From: Promethearchaeota archaeon
Lineage (GTDB): Archaea > Asgardarchaeota > Lokiarchaeia > Sigyniarchaeales > SOKP01
DNA: 64,000 nt
Reading direction: 5' to 3'
Assembly: GCA_016839765.1 (NCBI GenBank)
Contig: JAEOTP010000034.1
Span: 36,606-100,605, forward strand
The notes beneath the pieces are model-generated. The model worked only from the letters and a program-made list of their open reading frames with translations. It had not been told where the DNA came from and did not search any database. Both the position numbers and the translations under genes were made by a program. Every line of letters begins with the position of its first letter. Position 1 is the first letter of the stretch. Positions 7,608 through 17,031 of the stretch are shown one piece after another.

Positions 7608-8531
7608 TTATTTTGAGAATTTTAAAACAATAATATTTGCTATTAAAATTAATACTCCCCCTATTAATGTGAAAATGGATAAATTTTTTAAAAAAATAAT
7701 CGTATTTATTGTCGCCATAACGGGTTCAAAATAAGAAAGAATCACTATATTTCCTCCTTTATCATTTTTTACTCCTACATTATATAATGTAAACGCTAAA
7801 GCAGTAGGGATTAAACCTAGTAAAAAACTAAAACCAATATCAACTAAGGATAATCTTGGTATATCTGCTGCTCCTAAAGGTAAGAAAATTAAAAAAAGGA
7901 GGAGAGTGGTTAACCATGATAAAAAAAGATCAAAATTGCCATTTGATTTAATGTTTTTTTGAGTTCTAATTCTTTTATTATAGATTTTCTTTTTTGAATA
8001 TACTAGAATCGCTAAATTTAATCCAGACAAAATACCAATAATAATACCCGGTGAGATTAAATTTCCATTCCAAAATTCCATTATAATTGCTACACCTATT
8101 ATTGCTAAAATAAAACTAATAATATTTATCCTTGATACTTTTTCCTCCTTAGAAATTATTAAAAGGATAAGAAGAAAAATTCCACTCGTGTATAGCAAAA
8201 AAGCCGCAATAGCATATCCTGAAATAAGAATATTTAAGAAATATAGAAAAATAACTAGCGGATTTGTAATACATAGTAGAATAAGATATTTCCAATGGAG
8301 TTTTAAATTTTCTTTAAAAAATTTTTTTGAAAAGGATTTTGAAATTAACATATATATAGTTAGAAATAAAGTACCAAAAATACCTCTAAGCAATACTATT
8401 GTATATACCGGAAAGTTAGATAATAAAGTTATAAATAAACCTACATTTCCCATAAAAATACCAGATAAAAACATGCAGATTTTAGATATTACTGGTTTAA
8501 CATAAAATTTTGTTGATTCCATCCAAATCAA
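7608..8531 (-). CDS. EamA/DMT-superfamily transporter
   Basis: A 307-residue protein with ten hydrophobic segments in two five-helix repeats, the layout of drug/metabolite exporters (EamA, PF00892). The second repeat ends with the typical Y-F-E-P-V-x-A-T motif (SYFEPVMATINT), also seen in family members, followed by the final helix. The substrate cannot be inferred. TTG 8531 and ATG 8522 are both possible starts; the ATG gives MESTKFYV directly before helix 1. Flanked by unrelated genes, so it is probably a single-gene unit. A second, distinct DMT protein lies at 29920-30822. Confidence 0.85.
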   Translation of the reverse strand: MIWMESTKFYVKPVISKICMFLSGIFMGNVGLFITLLSNFPVYTIVLLRGIFGTLFLTIYMLISKSFSKKFFKENLKLHWKYLILLCITNPLVIFLYFLNILISGYAIAAFLLYTSGIFLLILLIISKEEKVSRINIISFILAIIGVAIIMEFWNGNLISPGIIIGILSGLNLAILVYSKKKIYNKRIRTQKNIKSNGNFDLFLSWLTTLLLFLIFLPLGAADIPRLSLVDIGFSFLLGLIPTALAFTLYNVGVKNDKGGNIVILSYFEPVMATINTIIFLKNLSIFTLIGGVLILIANIIVLKFSK

Positions 8532-8576
8532 TGATTCATTCGTTTTTTTAAAGGATTTACAAAACAGGAAGTTTTT

Positions 8577-9128
8577 TTATTCAATTCCATAAAAATCAAG
8601 AGCTAAAGGCACGGTATGTCGATGAAAATAAAGTGCATCTAAAGATTGGATAAACTGATAATTATTCAAAATTTCTTTCAATTGGCCTAAATTTAATTTA
8701 TGCAGATTATGGTTTTGTATTAAAATCTTAGGAATTTTCTTCTCTACGCTTCGAAGTTTTTTTATTAAAACTTTCTTGCATAACAGAGGGTTAAAAGTAC
8801 CTAAAAACTCAATCAGGTTTATTAAAAATGTTCCAGATTCATTATTAATTGCAAATATTACTGGTTTGGTTGCCTTTAGAGAATTAATTGATATTATTTG
8901 TTTAAAAGCAATTCTTCTAATTGATTCATTTGAATCACTAATCAATAAATTTTCTAAAAAATTAAATGTCTTAGAATCTTTTAAACCTAACTTTTTGAAG
9001 TATTTGATATACTTGATTCTCAAATTCTCATCTTGACTGTTTTCTATTAATAATTTTAGTATATCAGGATTGAATCTATCAATTACACCCCTATGCTTAA
9101 TATTTTTGGAGTTATTATCCATATCCAA
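8577..9128 (-). CDS. HEAT-like helical repeat protein
   Basis: A 183-residue, fully helical, basic protein. Residues ~20-130 fall into pairs of amphipathic helices, for example LRIKYIKYFKKLGLKD then SNESIRRIAFKQIISI, which match HEAT/armadillo-like repeats with the conserved Arg/Asp turn. The last 40 residues contain an aromatic LYFHRHTVPLALDFYG segment outside the repeats. Likely a soluble protein-interaction scaffold. No catalytic motif. It starts 30-50 bp upstream of the DMT exporter gene on the same strand but nothing ties them functionally. Confidence 0.55.
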   Translation of the reverse strand: MDMDNNSKNIKHRGVIDRFNPDILKLLIENSQDENLRIKYIKYFKKLGLKDSKTFNFLENLLISDSNESIRRIAFKQIISINSLKATKPVIFAINNESGTFLINLIEFLGTFNPLLCKKVLIKKLRSVEKKIPKILIQNHNLHKLNLGQLKEILNNYQFIQSLDALYFHRHTVPLALDFYGIE

Positions 9129-9235
9129 GTTTAGAATTAAAATCTATTCAACATTTTATCTTGATAAATAAAAAGAAACGTAGAATATAATCTTTGAAGA
9201 CTTCATGTAATAGTTTGATTATTTAAAAAAAAAGA

Positions 9236-10561
9236 TTAATCAAGTTTTGCGCCACAATTAGGGCAAATTATCGCATTTCTAAGAGTAGTTCCACATATTC
9301 TACAAAGATTTATTGTTTTTTTCTTAGGAGGTCGTAATGAGGTAATGGATATTTTATCTTGTGCTAATGTTGAAGTGTCAGAATCTTCAGAAACATTTAC
9401 CATGGAATTGGGAATTGCATCAATTAGTTTTGGTTTACCATTATTCTTTGTTGGTATCGTAATCTCTGTTCCAAAAAATCCACCTATACGGACTTTTTTT
9501 AACGAGGGTGCCTCATTTTCAACGGAGGTAGGTTCTGTTTTAATTTCTTCTTCACTATATACCTCATCAGTATATTGATCTGGAATTTCATCAACTTCAG
9601 AATATTCTTCTTCAGAAGGGATTTCAGTTACTTCTAATTCTTCTGGATGATTCTCTCGGTATATTAAATTTACAAATTCCTCATCTAACTTCAAGAGAGT
9701 ATCACATTGAACACATCTAAACAAATGCTTAAATCCTATATTATTAGCAATGGAGTATTCTGCCACGCAACAGGAATGATATCTGGCATTGCAATTAAAA
9801 CATTTATGTACTTCATCAGAATATGCGTCACATATTGGACATAATTCTTGTTCACATAGATCACATTTTTCTTCTTGTTCTGCATCTAAAGAGATTAAAT
9901 CAACGGCTAGTCTTTCGTAAAATACTTTATCTTCCTCCAAGATATATTCTGTATCATCGGTTTGAATTACATTAAACTCAGTCTTATTTTGTATTAACGA
10001 TCCTAAGATATTTTGAAATAATTTGATATCATTACAATAAAATACGCCTCCATGAGTTTCTGAGACAATGACTTTTAATTTAACATCATCCACATAAAAT
10101 TTTTGATCTCCTACCCTTATAATATCAATAAATGTATCAAATTTCCTGGCTTTAAGTAATAAATCATATAATGCATTATGATACTCTTCTGAGAGTGAGC
10201 TGGGAGTATCAGATATTATTATTATTCTGTAATTCTTTCTCGCAGTTCTAATCTTTCTAAAAACATAGGATAAGATTTCAAATAATCCATTCTCTAAATA
10301 ACTCTTTTGAGTTTCGCGAGCTTCCCAATATTCATCTAAAATATGTACTAATGAATCTGCTTCGTTTTCATCATATGTAGTTATGGGAGCTCCTTTTTCT
10401 TGAAATAAAACAAGACCATAAGAACTCAAACTATTGAATTTATCTTTATCTTTAATAAACGAAGTAATTGCTTTTGTTAATGTCTTCTTTTTCATAAAAT
10501 CTAATAGAAGATCAATGTAAAAAATGAATTCCTCTGAATTCACAGCCGCTTTCTTAAACAT
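9236..10561 (-). CDS. vWA-like domain protein with C4HC3 zinc finger and C-terminal zinc ribbon (copy 1)
   Basis: 441 residues. Residues ~10-200 have von Willebrand A strands: FIFYIDLLLD (degenerate MIDAS, D-x-L-x-D), RIIIISDTPS, FIDIIRVG, then VIVSETHGGVFY, which resembles the A/ETGG strand of p44/Rpn10-type vWA domains. Zinc ligands follow: Cys233/236, 241/244, 254/257, His262, Cys264 or 265, Cys283/286. From Cys241 the spacing is C-x2-C-x9-C-x2-C-x4-H-x(1-2)-C-x17-C-x2-C, a PHD/RINGv-like pattern. An acidic linker (~295-350), a conserved KVRIGGFFG motif (~357) and a C-terminal ribbon (Cys420/423/433/436) complete it. Downstream of and paralogous to the gene at 10712-12097. Role unknown; the architecture recalls TFIIH p44/Ssl1. 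Confidence 0.65.
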   Translation of the reverse strand: MFKKAAVNSEEFIFYIDLLLDFMKKKTLTKAITSFIKDKDKFNSLSSYGLVLFQEKGAPITTYDENEADSLVHILDEYWEARETQKSYLENGLFEILSYVFRKIRTARKNYRIIIISDTPSSLSEEYHNALYDLLLKARKFDTFIDIIRVGDQKFYVDDVKLKVIVSETHGGVFYCNDIKLFQNILGSLIQNKTEFNVIQTDDTEYILEEDKVFYERLAVDLISLDAEQEEKCDLCEQELCPICDAYSDEVHKCFNCNARYHSCCVAEYSIANNIGFKHLFRCVQCDTLLKLDEEFVNLIYRENHPEELEVTEIPSEEEYSEVDEIPDQYTDEVYSEEEIKTEPTSVENEAPSLKKVRIGGFFGTEITIPTKNNGKPKLIDAIPNSMVNVSEDSDTSTLAQDKISITSLRPPKKKTINLCRICGTTLRNAIICPNCGAKLD

Positions 10562-10711
10562 CCCAACACCTTTCTTAAGAAGAAATTTATAATAAAATAT
10601 GAATAGGAATTTATTTAAACTAATAATAGAATTTTTATTTATTTTTATTGATCTTTCATTATTTCTGTTGTTTCACGAAAAATATTATACAGCTCTCCAA
10701 AATTAAGAAAA

Positions 10712-12097
10712 TTAGGTTGAAAAATTATGTCCACAATAAGGACAAGAGTTAATACCGACCATATTTTTGGTTAATTTTGTACGACATTCAGGGCAAATCA
10801 TAAAACTTCCTTCATCTTCATCCTTCTCTGAGTTCTTATTATTTAAAGATATACTAACATATGTTTTCTTGGCTTTTTTATCTTCATATCTTATTTCTGG
10901 CTCTAATAATTTATTTTTTTTTATTTTATCTTGAGTAGAATTGTGAGAAATTTTTTGATAGATTAATTTATCTCCTTCCTTTCTTACAGTGTATACCTTA
11001 CCAAAAAAACCGCCTATTCTTACTGTTTTTGGGTGGACCTGCAGAGTATCTGAAAATTCTAGGCTCTGATCTTGACTCTTATCTAAAAAATCTATTTGCT
11101 GATTAAATGATTCTTTAATAAGGTCTTCTTGAGTTTCTGTTACTGTTTTAATATCTTCGGTCTCGATATAATCTTCAACAGTTTTTATATTATCATCTTC
11201 AGGTTTGACTATATCATCCTGTTTGATTTTTAAAAGAACATCACACCTTGGGCATCTAAATATGTGAGGAATACCGATATTATGCTTGATTGTATAATTA
11301 GTGATACAACAATTATGAAATACACTCCCGCAATTTTCACACATAAGGGGGATATCATAAATATTAGTACAAAAAGGGCAGATATCTTTTTGACAAAAAA
11401 AACATTTTATTCCTATTTCTTCTTTTGTTCGTTTTAGCTTTTTTGCCAGACGGGAATAAAAATCATAATCTTCCTTTTTAATCTTTATTTTTACTTCTTG
11501 ACCTTCAATAAGACTTATTAATTGTTTAGGCTTCACTAACTTTTTTATAATGTTCATAAAATCTTTCTTATCATGGAGATAAAAAATACCTCCTTTAGTA
11601 TCACTTGTTAAAATATTTAACTTTACATCATCTTTAAAGAATCTTTCGCTCTTTTCAGAAATTCGTACAATATCTATAAAAGTTGGAAGATTTTTGATTT
11701 TTGATACGAGATTAAATAAGGCGTCAGTGTAATCCTCTGATAAATCACTTGGTGTATCTGTAATAACAATTATTCTATTTATCTTTGACTTTTTTCTCGT
11801 AGTCTCAGCGATATAAGAAAAAATATAGAAAAAGCCATTTTCAAAAAAGGATTTTTTTTTAGGACGCGTCCTCCAATTTTCTTCAATAGTATTTGCTATA
11901 ATACTAGAATCTTTTTTATCAATAATAAAGATTGGATTTCCCTCTTCTTGGAAGATTAATAACCCATAATGTCCTTTAAGATTACTTTTATTTTTTTCAG
12001 AAATATAATACTTTATTGCTTTAATTAGTTCTTTCTTCTTTAATATATCCTTTGTTAGATCTAAATAAAAAAAAATATCTTCATAAGAAGTTTTCAT
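10712..12097 (-). CDS. vWA-like domain protein with C4HC3 zinc finger and C-terminal zinc ribbon (copy 2)
   Basis: 461 residues, same order as its neighbour: vWA-like domain (FFYLDLTKDI with degenerate D-x-T-x-D MIDAS; RIIVITDTPSDLS; FIDIVRIS; ILTSDTKGGIFY), zinc ligands Cys232/235/240/243/253/256, His261, Cys263 or 264, Cys282/285 with identical spacing, an acidic/Lys-rich linker, a TVRIGGFFG motif and a terminal ribbon (CPEC ... CPYC). The ligands and the GGFFG motif are conserved while the linkers have diverged, so both copies appear to be under selection. First gene of the pair, 150 bp upstream of copy 1, and divergent from the winged-helix/coiled-coil gene at 12252. Possible roles: zinc-finger E3-like factor or transcription-associated scaffold. 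This is inference. Confidence 0.65.
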   Translation of the reverse strand: MKTSYEDIFFYLDLTKDILKKKELIKAIKYYISEKNKSNLKGHYGLLIFQEEGNPIFIIDKKDSSIIANTIEENWRTRPKKKSFFENGFFYIFSYIAETTRKKSKINRIIVITDTPSDLSEDYTDALFNLVSKIKNLPTFIDIVRISEKSERFFKDDVKLNILTSDTKGGIFYLHDKKDFMNIIKKLVKPKQLISLIEGQEVKIKIKKEDYDFYSRLAKKLKRTKEEIGIKCFFCQKDICPFCTNIYDIPLMCENCGSVFHNCCITNYTIKHNIGIPHIFRCPRCDVLLKIKQDDIVKPEDDNIKTVEDYIETEDIKTVTETQEDLIKESFNQQIDFLDKSQDQSLEFSDTLQVHPKTVRIGGFFGKVYTVRKEGDKLIYQKISHNSTQDKIKKNKLLEPEIRYEDKKAKKTYVSISLNNKNSEKDEDEGSFMICPECRTKLTKNMVGINSCPYCGHNFST

Positions 12098-12251
12098 GAA
12101 ATAAAAAACCTAGAACCTTTTAATTTATTTTAAGAAATTTATTTTTTAAATATTTATTATCTTCCAAAATTTTAAAAAGTAAAATTTGATATTACTTATT
12201 AATATAGGTGAATAAGGTTATTAGAAATAAGTAAATAATTAGTGCATATAT

Positions 12252-14177
12252 ATGGAAGATTTTTTAAAGCAAATCCAACTTTCGGAACATGCGATTAAAA
12301 TTTATCTTAATAGTTTAGGGAGGAAACCATTATCCTCAAATGAGTTGTATTCAATGGTCCCTACCCTTTCTCAAGAAGAATATTTAAATATCATTAATGA
12401 ACTTACTACGATAGGATTATTAATTCCAATTACCCCCCAATCATCAGGAATTTTAAACCAGTATTTGGCATTACCACCATTTAATCCAATTATAAACTAC
12501 TTAGAAAATATTAATAGTAACTTAGGTAGTATAAAAAATCAATTACATCAATTATTAGCCAATTCATTAACAAAGCTATTTAACGAGAATAGTATAATTG
12601 AAGTAGAAACTATTTTTAAAGCATTTAAAGATACAAAAAAAGATATTCAAGAAGAAACAATAATTCAAAAGCAAGAAGTTGAAGATATTGTTCAGGGAAT
12701 GGAAAATCTTAGAGTTATGGAAGCGGTATTAGAGGATCTACACCAAACGGTAAAAGGAATTACTCAAACTCAATTTGGAAATTTAATAAAGACAATCTCA
12801 AGTATTAAAGATGAGATTAATGTAAAAATTGGAAATTTAGAACTTAAAAAACATGAGAACAGTATAAAACAGGTTATAGAGGAATCATTCAAAAAAAATT
12901 TGGATAGAATGACTTCACAATTAACTGCTAATTTGCACAAACTCATAGAAGAGGAAGTGAAGAAGACAATAGAATCTTTAAACAATATTATTGAATCCAG
13001 TTTTCAATTTAGAGATGATTTCAAAATGTTATTACTAAACTCTTTAAATAATTTTGAGTTAAAATTGACATCTATTTTTGATTTACTGAAAAATAAAAAA
13101 GAATCTCTATCCAATGATTTAGAAGAGTTTCAAGAGACTATACTTAATAATTTAGAGAACATCATAAAAAATTCTGTTGATTCAATTGCAGCTTTAAATA
13201 ATCCAATAAAAAATGTCATGGAAACCTATAGGAATTTGATAACACCAGAAAAAATAAAGATTGAAAATATTTGGGCAGTTAATAATATCTTAAAAGTTGA
13301 TGAGGAAATCATAAATTTAATTAATAGATCTAAAAAAAAAATACTATTTATCGTTCCAAATTTAGAGGGTCATTTAAATGATCGGCAATTTAAGACTGCA
13401 TCCAGTAATCTCAAAATAAAAATCGCTTCCTCAGAGGCTCAAACAAATAGTAGTGCTAAACAACTAAAAGGAATTAAAAATCTTGATTATAGGACTCTTA
13501 AGAATGATAATATCTTTATATTAAAATCAGATAGTGATTATTTAGTTATAGGTATTAGAATTGAAACAAGAAATAAATTAGATGACTTTATCGGTTTTGG
13601 TACAACTTATAAACCTATTATCCAGTTAATGGACCCCGCTATAGATTCAATCTGGAATAAAGCAACTTCAGATTTACATCAAGCTCCAAAATCAATTGGT
13701 ATAAGTACTTCAATGGGAGAAAAATCATCTGGTACAACCTCTAGCACACCTGATATTAAAATTCCAGTTCAAAAATTTACTCCAACACCAATAAAATTAC
13801 CAACCACAAAAATTAGTACAATTCAACTACCACAGCAAGAAGTCCCTTCTCCAAGTATAAATTTATCTCATCAAATGGAACAGCATTCAGATTTTATTGT
13901 AAAGGTACATCCTAAAGCGGGAGATGAGGCAGGTTTTTTGATAAATAATGCATTTAACACATTAATCCAAAAATTAGGGACCCTAAAAGGCGAGGAATTT
14001 AGTATAGAGCTACAAAAAGTTGCTGACCTAATTTTAGAAAATAAGGGTTTTTCAGTTACCTTACATAAATTACGAAGTACAATTAATCAATATAAAGAGC
14101 AGATAGATCTCTTAACCCCAAACGATGTAAGACAAATAATTGAAAAAATTGAAGAATGGAAAAGCCATATTCTATAA
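12252..14177 (+). CDS. Winged-helix N-terminus, long coiled coil and TrmB/PLD-like C-terminal domain protein
   Basis: 641 residues. Residues 1-70 look like a winged helix of TrmB type (SEHAIKIYLNSLGRKPLSSNELY, then LTTIGLL). Residues ~75-330 are heptad-rich and predicted coiled coil. Residues ~345-475 (KKKILFIVPNLEGHL ... DYLVIGIRIE ... FIGFGTTY) resemble the PLD-like effector domain that follows the winged helix in TrmB-like proteins. A Pro/Thr/Ser linker precedes a helical domain (~565-641). TrmB regulators lack such a long central coil, so this may be a cytoplasmic scaffold rather than a repressor. Divergent from the vWA/zinc-finger pair across 154 bp, suggesting shared control. A shorter relative may be encoded at 50611-51597. 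Confidence 0.55.
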   Translation: MEDFLKQIQLSEHAIKIYLNSLGRKPLSSNELYSMVPTLSQEEYLNIINELTTIGLLIPITPQSSGILNQYLALPPFNPIINYLENINSNLGSIKNQLHQLLANSLTKLFNENSIIEVETIFKAFKDTKKDIQEETIIQKQEVEDIVQGMENLRVMEAVLEDLHQTVKGITQTQFGNLIKTISSIKDEINVKIGNLELKKHENSIKQVIEESFKKNLDRMTSQLTANLHKLIEEEVKKTIESLNNIIESSFQFRDDFKMLLLNSLNNFELKLTSIFDLLKNKKESLSNDLEEFQETILNNLENIIKNSVDSIAALNNPIKNVMETYRNLITPEKIKIENIWAVNNILKVDEEIINLINRSKKKILFIVPNLEGHLNDRQFKTASSNLKIKIASSEAQTNSSAKQLKGIKNLDYRTLKNDNIFILKSDSDYLVIGIRIETRNKLDDFIGFGTTYKPIIQLMDPAIDSIWNKATSDLHQAPKSIGISTSMGEKSSGTTSSTPDIKIPVQKFTPTPIKLPTTKISTIQLPQQEVPSPSINLSHQMEQHSDFIVKVHPKAGDEAGFLINNAFNTLIQKLGTLKGEEFSIELQKVADLILENKGFSVTLHKLRSTINQYKEQIDLLTPNDVRQIIEKIEEWKSHIL

Positions 14178-14221
14178 TTAATAAACTTTTAATATTTTAA
14201 TGCCTCTAATCTTACAAAACA

Positions 14222-14986
14222 TTAAGAGGATTTCTTCTTCTTAAAAAGATTTAAAAAGAATCTAAATAAAATATACCCTACTAAGCTAAAGAAAGAGATT
14301 GCGAAGAATAAAGCTACGATTATTGATACTATAAAATTTGGATTTATAATTCCAATTATTCCAAAAATTGGGCATAGTGGAGCAATTAGGATAAAAAGTA
14401 CATAGATTGTTTTTCCCTTCTCCCCAAAAGTAATATGTATAGTAATATTAAACCATCCGATTAAAATCATGAAAAATGGTGTTGCATAATAAACAATTTC
14501 TAGAAAGGGAACCCCCATTCCGCCCATTGCAAAAGTATAAAAATAATTAGCATAAAAATAGGTAATTATTAATAAGGCACTAGCAGGTGTAGGAACCCCT
14601 GTAAATCCTGTATCAGTAGATATATTAAATCTTGCTAATCTTAACAAAGCACCTAAGGCAAAAAGAATACAACCCACTAATAAAAAATAATCATAAGGAG
14701 TTCCGGTTTTAAAAGCTTGAAATGTTAATATAGCGGGAGATATACCAAAGGTTAGGCAATCACTTAAGGAATCTAGTTCTCTTCCCATCTCATTTACCGT
14801 CCCAGTTTTTCGAGCGATATAACCATCAATTAAATCTGTACCTATTGAAATAGAAATTAAGAAAAATCCAAAAGAAATAGCATCACGTGTACCTATACAA
14901 GCAGAAATAAGAGAAATCAATCCAAGAGTTGTTCCAATCAGAGTAATATAATCTTTTAGCTTTAATAAACTTGGTATGGTAGACAT
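14222..14986 (-). CDS. pssA: CDP-alcohol phosphatidyltransferase, probable archaetidylserine synthase
   Basis: 254-residue polytopic enzyme with the full CDP-alcohol phosphatidyltransferase motif D51-x2-DG-x2-AR-x8-G68-x3-D72-x3-D76 (DLIDGYIAR ... GRELDSLSD). The following CLTFGISPA is typical of the PssA subclass, which makes (archae)phosphatidylserine from CDP-archaeol (or CDP-diacylglycerol) and L-serine. Seven or eight transmembrane helices span the length. It acts in the membrane in polar lipid synthesis. No archaetidylserine decarboxylase is adjacent. It converges with the coiled-coil gene at 12252-14177. Subclass assignment is good but not certain without alignment. Confidence 0.85.
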   Translation of the reverse strand: MSTIPSLLKLKDYITLIGTTLGLISLISACIGTRDAISFGFFLISISIGTDLIDGYIARKTGTVNEMGRELDSLSDCLTFGISPAILTFQAFKTGTPYDYFLLVGCILFALGALLRLARFNISTDTGFTGVPTPASALLIITYFYANYFYTFAMGGMGVPFLEIVYYATPFFMILIGWFNITIHITFGEKGKTIYVLFILIAPLCPIFGIIGIINPNFIVSIIVALFFAISFFSLVGYILFRFFLNLFKKKKSS

Positions 14987-15131
14987 GATAATATAATTTA
15001 AATTCCTATTATAGTAATTTAAAGCTTATTTCTATTATAAAATTTCCTTAACACATAAATAAAGGTTTATAGATTCTCATTAAATTTATTAAATTATATT
15101 ACTTTTTTTTGATCAATTAAAAGAACTATAT

Positions 15132-15914
15132 TTGGTAAAAATGTATTGCTCTCACTGTGGTATAAAAATAAAAGATACAAATCAGAAATATTGTGAAGAG
15201 TGTGGAAGTGAATTAAAGAAAAAATTTGAAAGTAAGGAATCTGAATCAAAAACAGTAAGCACTACCCCTGAACCAGAGCAACTTAAAGAAAGTGGTTTAT
15301 TTAATCTAGATCGATCTTATTACTTAATCAAAGAACGGATGTGGGACATGGGATTTGGTGACATAATGGATGAGAAGGGGAAGTTAATTGGAAAGATGAA
15401 TAGGATTATTTTTAGTATTAGACGCAGGGTAGAACTTCAGGAAGTTGATGGAACAGTTGTTGCTACAATTCATAGCAAAATTCTCTCAGCTCGAGGTGCA
15501 CAGGATTTAAAAGATCCCGCAGGAAATATGATTGCAAGGATAAAAAGGAAGATACTGACATTTTTCAAGCATAAATTCTATTTGGAATCGCCAGATGGCA
15601 CGAGATGGTATGAAGCTATCGGAAACTTCATGGGTTGGTCATTTAAAGTCTATGAGGTTGCTACAAATAAGTTAATCGCTGAAATTGAAAAAGCAGATAG
15701 GTGGCGGGATGTATTTCTGGGAGGCATGTTTGATTTTGCAGATACTTACGCATTGAAAATATTGGATAATGAGACTGATAGGAGAATATTACTAGGATTT
15801 GTATTATCCATAGATAATGTTCTGCATGATACAGCGGGAATGGGCCCAGGTTTCAGACCTGGTCCAGTTTGGCGAGGCCCCTATCGCAGGGGTAGATTTC
15901 CTAGACCACTCTAG
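15132..15914 (+). CDS. Zinc ribbon plus LURP-one-related / scramblase-like domain protein
   Basis: 260 residues. The N-terminus is a four-Cys zinc ribbon (MYCSHCG ... YCEECGSEL), followed by a charged linker and, from ~residue 60, a beta-rich domain of the LURP-one-related (DUF567/Tubby-like) fold: SYYLIKERMWDMG, then strands RVELQEVDGTVVATI, GNMIARIKRKIL and KFYLESPDG. The C-terminal tail is Gly-Pro-Arg-rich. The eukaryotic LOR/Tubby/scramblase superfamily binds membranes or phospholipids; whether this one does is unknown. Either TTG 15132 or ATG 15141 could be the start; the ATG places the ribbon at the N-terminus as usual. Upstream lies the lipid gene pssA, divergently oriented. Confidence 0.7.
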   Translation: MVKMYCSHCGIKIKDTNQKYCEECGSELKKKFESKESESKTVSTTPEPEQLKESGLFNLDRSYYLIKERMWDMGFGDIMDEKGKLIGKMNRIIFSIRRRVELQEVDGTVVATIHSKILSARGAQDLKDPAGNMIARIKRKILTFFKHKFYLESPDGTRWYEAIGNFMGWSFKVYEVATNKLIAEIEKADRWRDVFLGGMFDFADTYALKILDNETDRRILLGFVLSIDNVLHDTAGMGPGFRPGPVWRGPYRRGRFPRPL

Positions 15915-16164
15915 ACTTTTTTTAACGTTATTCTGAAAAAGTTAGATACCTTTTAAAATAATTAATTTGAATTACTTATAAGAAGTCATTAAGGATAAAA
16001 TATTATTGAATAATGAATAATAACAATTTTGCCATAAATCCAATTTAATCGATTAAATAAATTTTTATTTAAGTAATTTTATATTTTGGTAAATTGAACA
16101 TACTATTAAAGTAATCTATTTCATAATATCGTTTCAAACGAATATTAGAATTTGGTAATAAGTT

Positions 16165-17031
16165 ATGGCAGAAGCATACGATGAGTTCATTGTATTTGAT
16201 TTAGAGAATACAGGAGAACGTAGAAAACTTAAAATAAATCAAGAAGAACTTCAGGATCATTTAAATCCCGAGCAAGTGCTTATTATTGTTCGTGAAGATT
16301 TAAGGAGAATATATATTTGGAAAGGTTCTAAATCTCCCGTAAGAAAACGTTTTATTAGTTCAAAAGTTGCCCAAGAATTGCAGAAAGAACTTACGCATGA
16401 TCCTCGTTATCATAGATGTAAAATAGTATCTATTGACCAAGGGGATGAATTACAAGAATTTCTTAATGCATTTCGCTTAGAATCGATGATAGTAGAAGAA
16501 CGATTACCAGATATGCATTATATTAGAAATATTGAAAGGGAAAAACTAAAAGAAGCTGAGCGTCTTGTTAAAGAGAAAGGAATGAGAACGGTAGAACTTG
16601 AGAAAGAATATTTTTCTCCAGGATTGGTAGATAGTAATAGTGACGTAGTCATATCTTCCTTCGCTATGGGTAGTCCAATAGCGAAAGCTAAATCATCTCA
16701 AAAGGCAAGTTCTTTTTTAGCTAGGCGATCTTTTGGATTCTCAGAAGAAGAAAAACAAAAAATTAAAGAAAAAATTTTAGATTTGAAAATTCCTGAAAAC
16801 TATGTGAGACAAAACTTAATTTTAGGACATACACTTTATGGAGCAGTTTCTAAAGTAACAGATGTATTTGGGAAAAATGTGGTTGATATTGTATGGGAAG
16901 AAGTTAAAAAGGTACCTAAAGGTGTAATGGAATTGGATAATAATAAATTTAGAGTATATTTTGATGAAAAAAAAGGTATAGTAGAAGCTGTTGAGGTATT
17001 AAAGGAAAAGGAAACTCCAAAACAAAATTAA
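16165..17031 (+). CDS. Gelsolin-like domain protein (Asgard type)
   Basis: 288 residues. Residues ~35-104 form a gelsolin-like repeat: QVLIIVREDLRRIYIWKG (strand, then Y-x-W-x-G), a helix with SSKVAQELQKEL, RCKIVSIDQGDELQEFLNAF. The D-L-R-R-I-Y-I-W-K-G turn and the D-x-G-D-E segment match gelsolin-family actin/calcium-binding repeats. Asgard gelsolin/profilin proteins are known to affect actin. A charged helix (~120-150), a Ser-rich linker and a C-terminal alpha-beta domain (~195-280) follow, the last unfamiliar. A single gelsolin repeat with an extra domain differs from the two-domain Asgard gelsolins. Monocistronic by context. Confidence 0.8.
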   Translation: MAEAYDEFIVFDLENTGERRKLKINQEELQDHLNPEQVLIIVREDLRRIYIWKGSKSPVRKRFISSKVAQELQKELTHDPRYHRCKIVSIDQGDELQEFLNAFRLESMIVEERLPDMHYIRNIEREKLKEAERLVKEKGMRTVELEKEYFSPGLVDSNSDVVISSFAMGSPIAKAKSSQKASSFLARRSFGFSEEEKQKIKEKILDLKIPENYVRQNLILGHTLYGAVSKVTDVFGKNVVDIVWEEVKKVPKGVMELDNNKFRVYFDEKKGIVEAVEVLKEKETPKQN

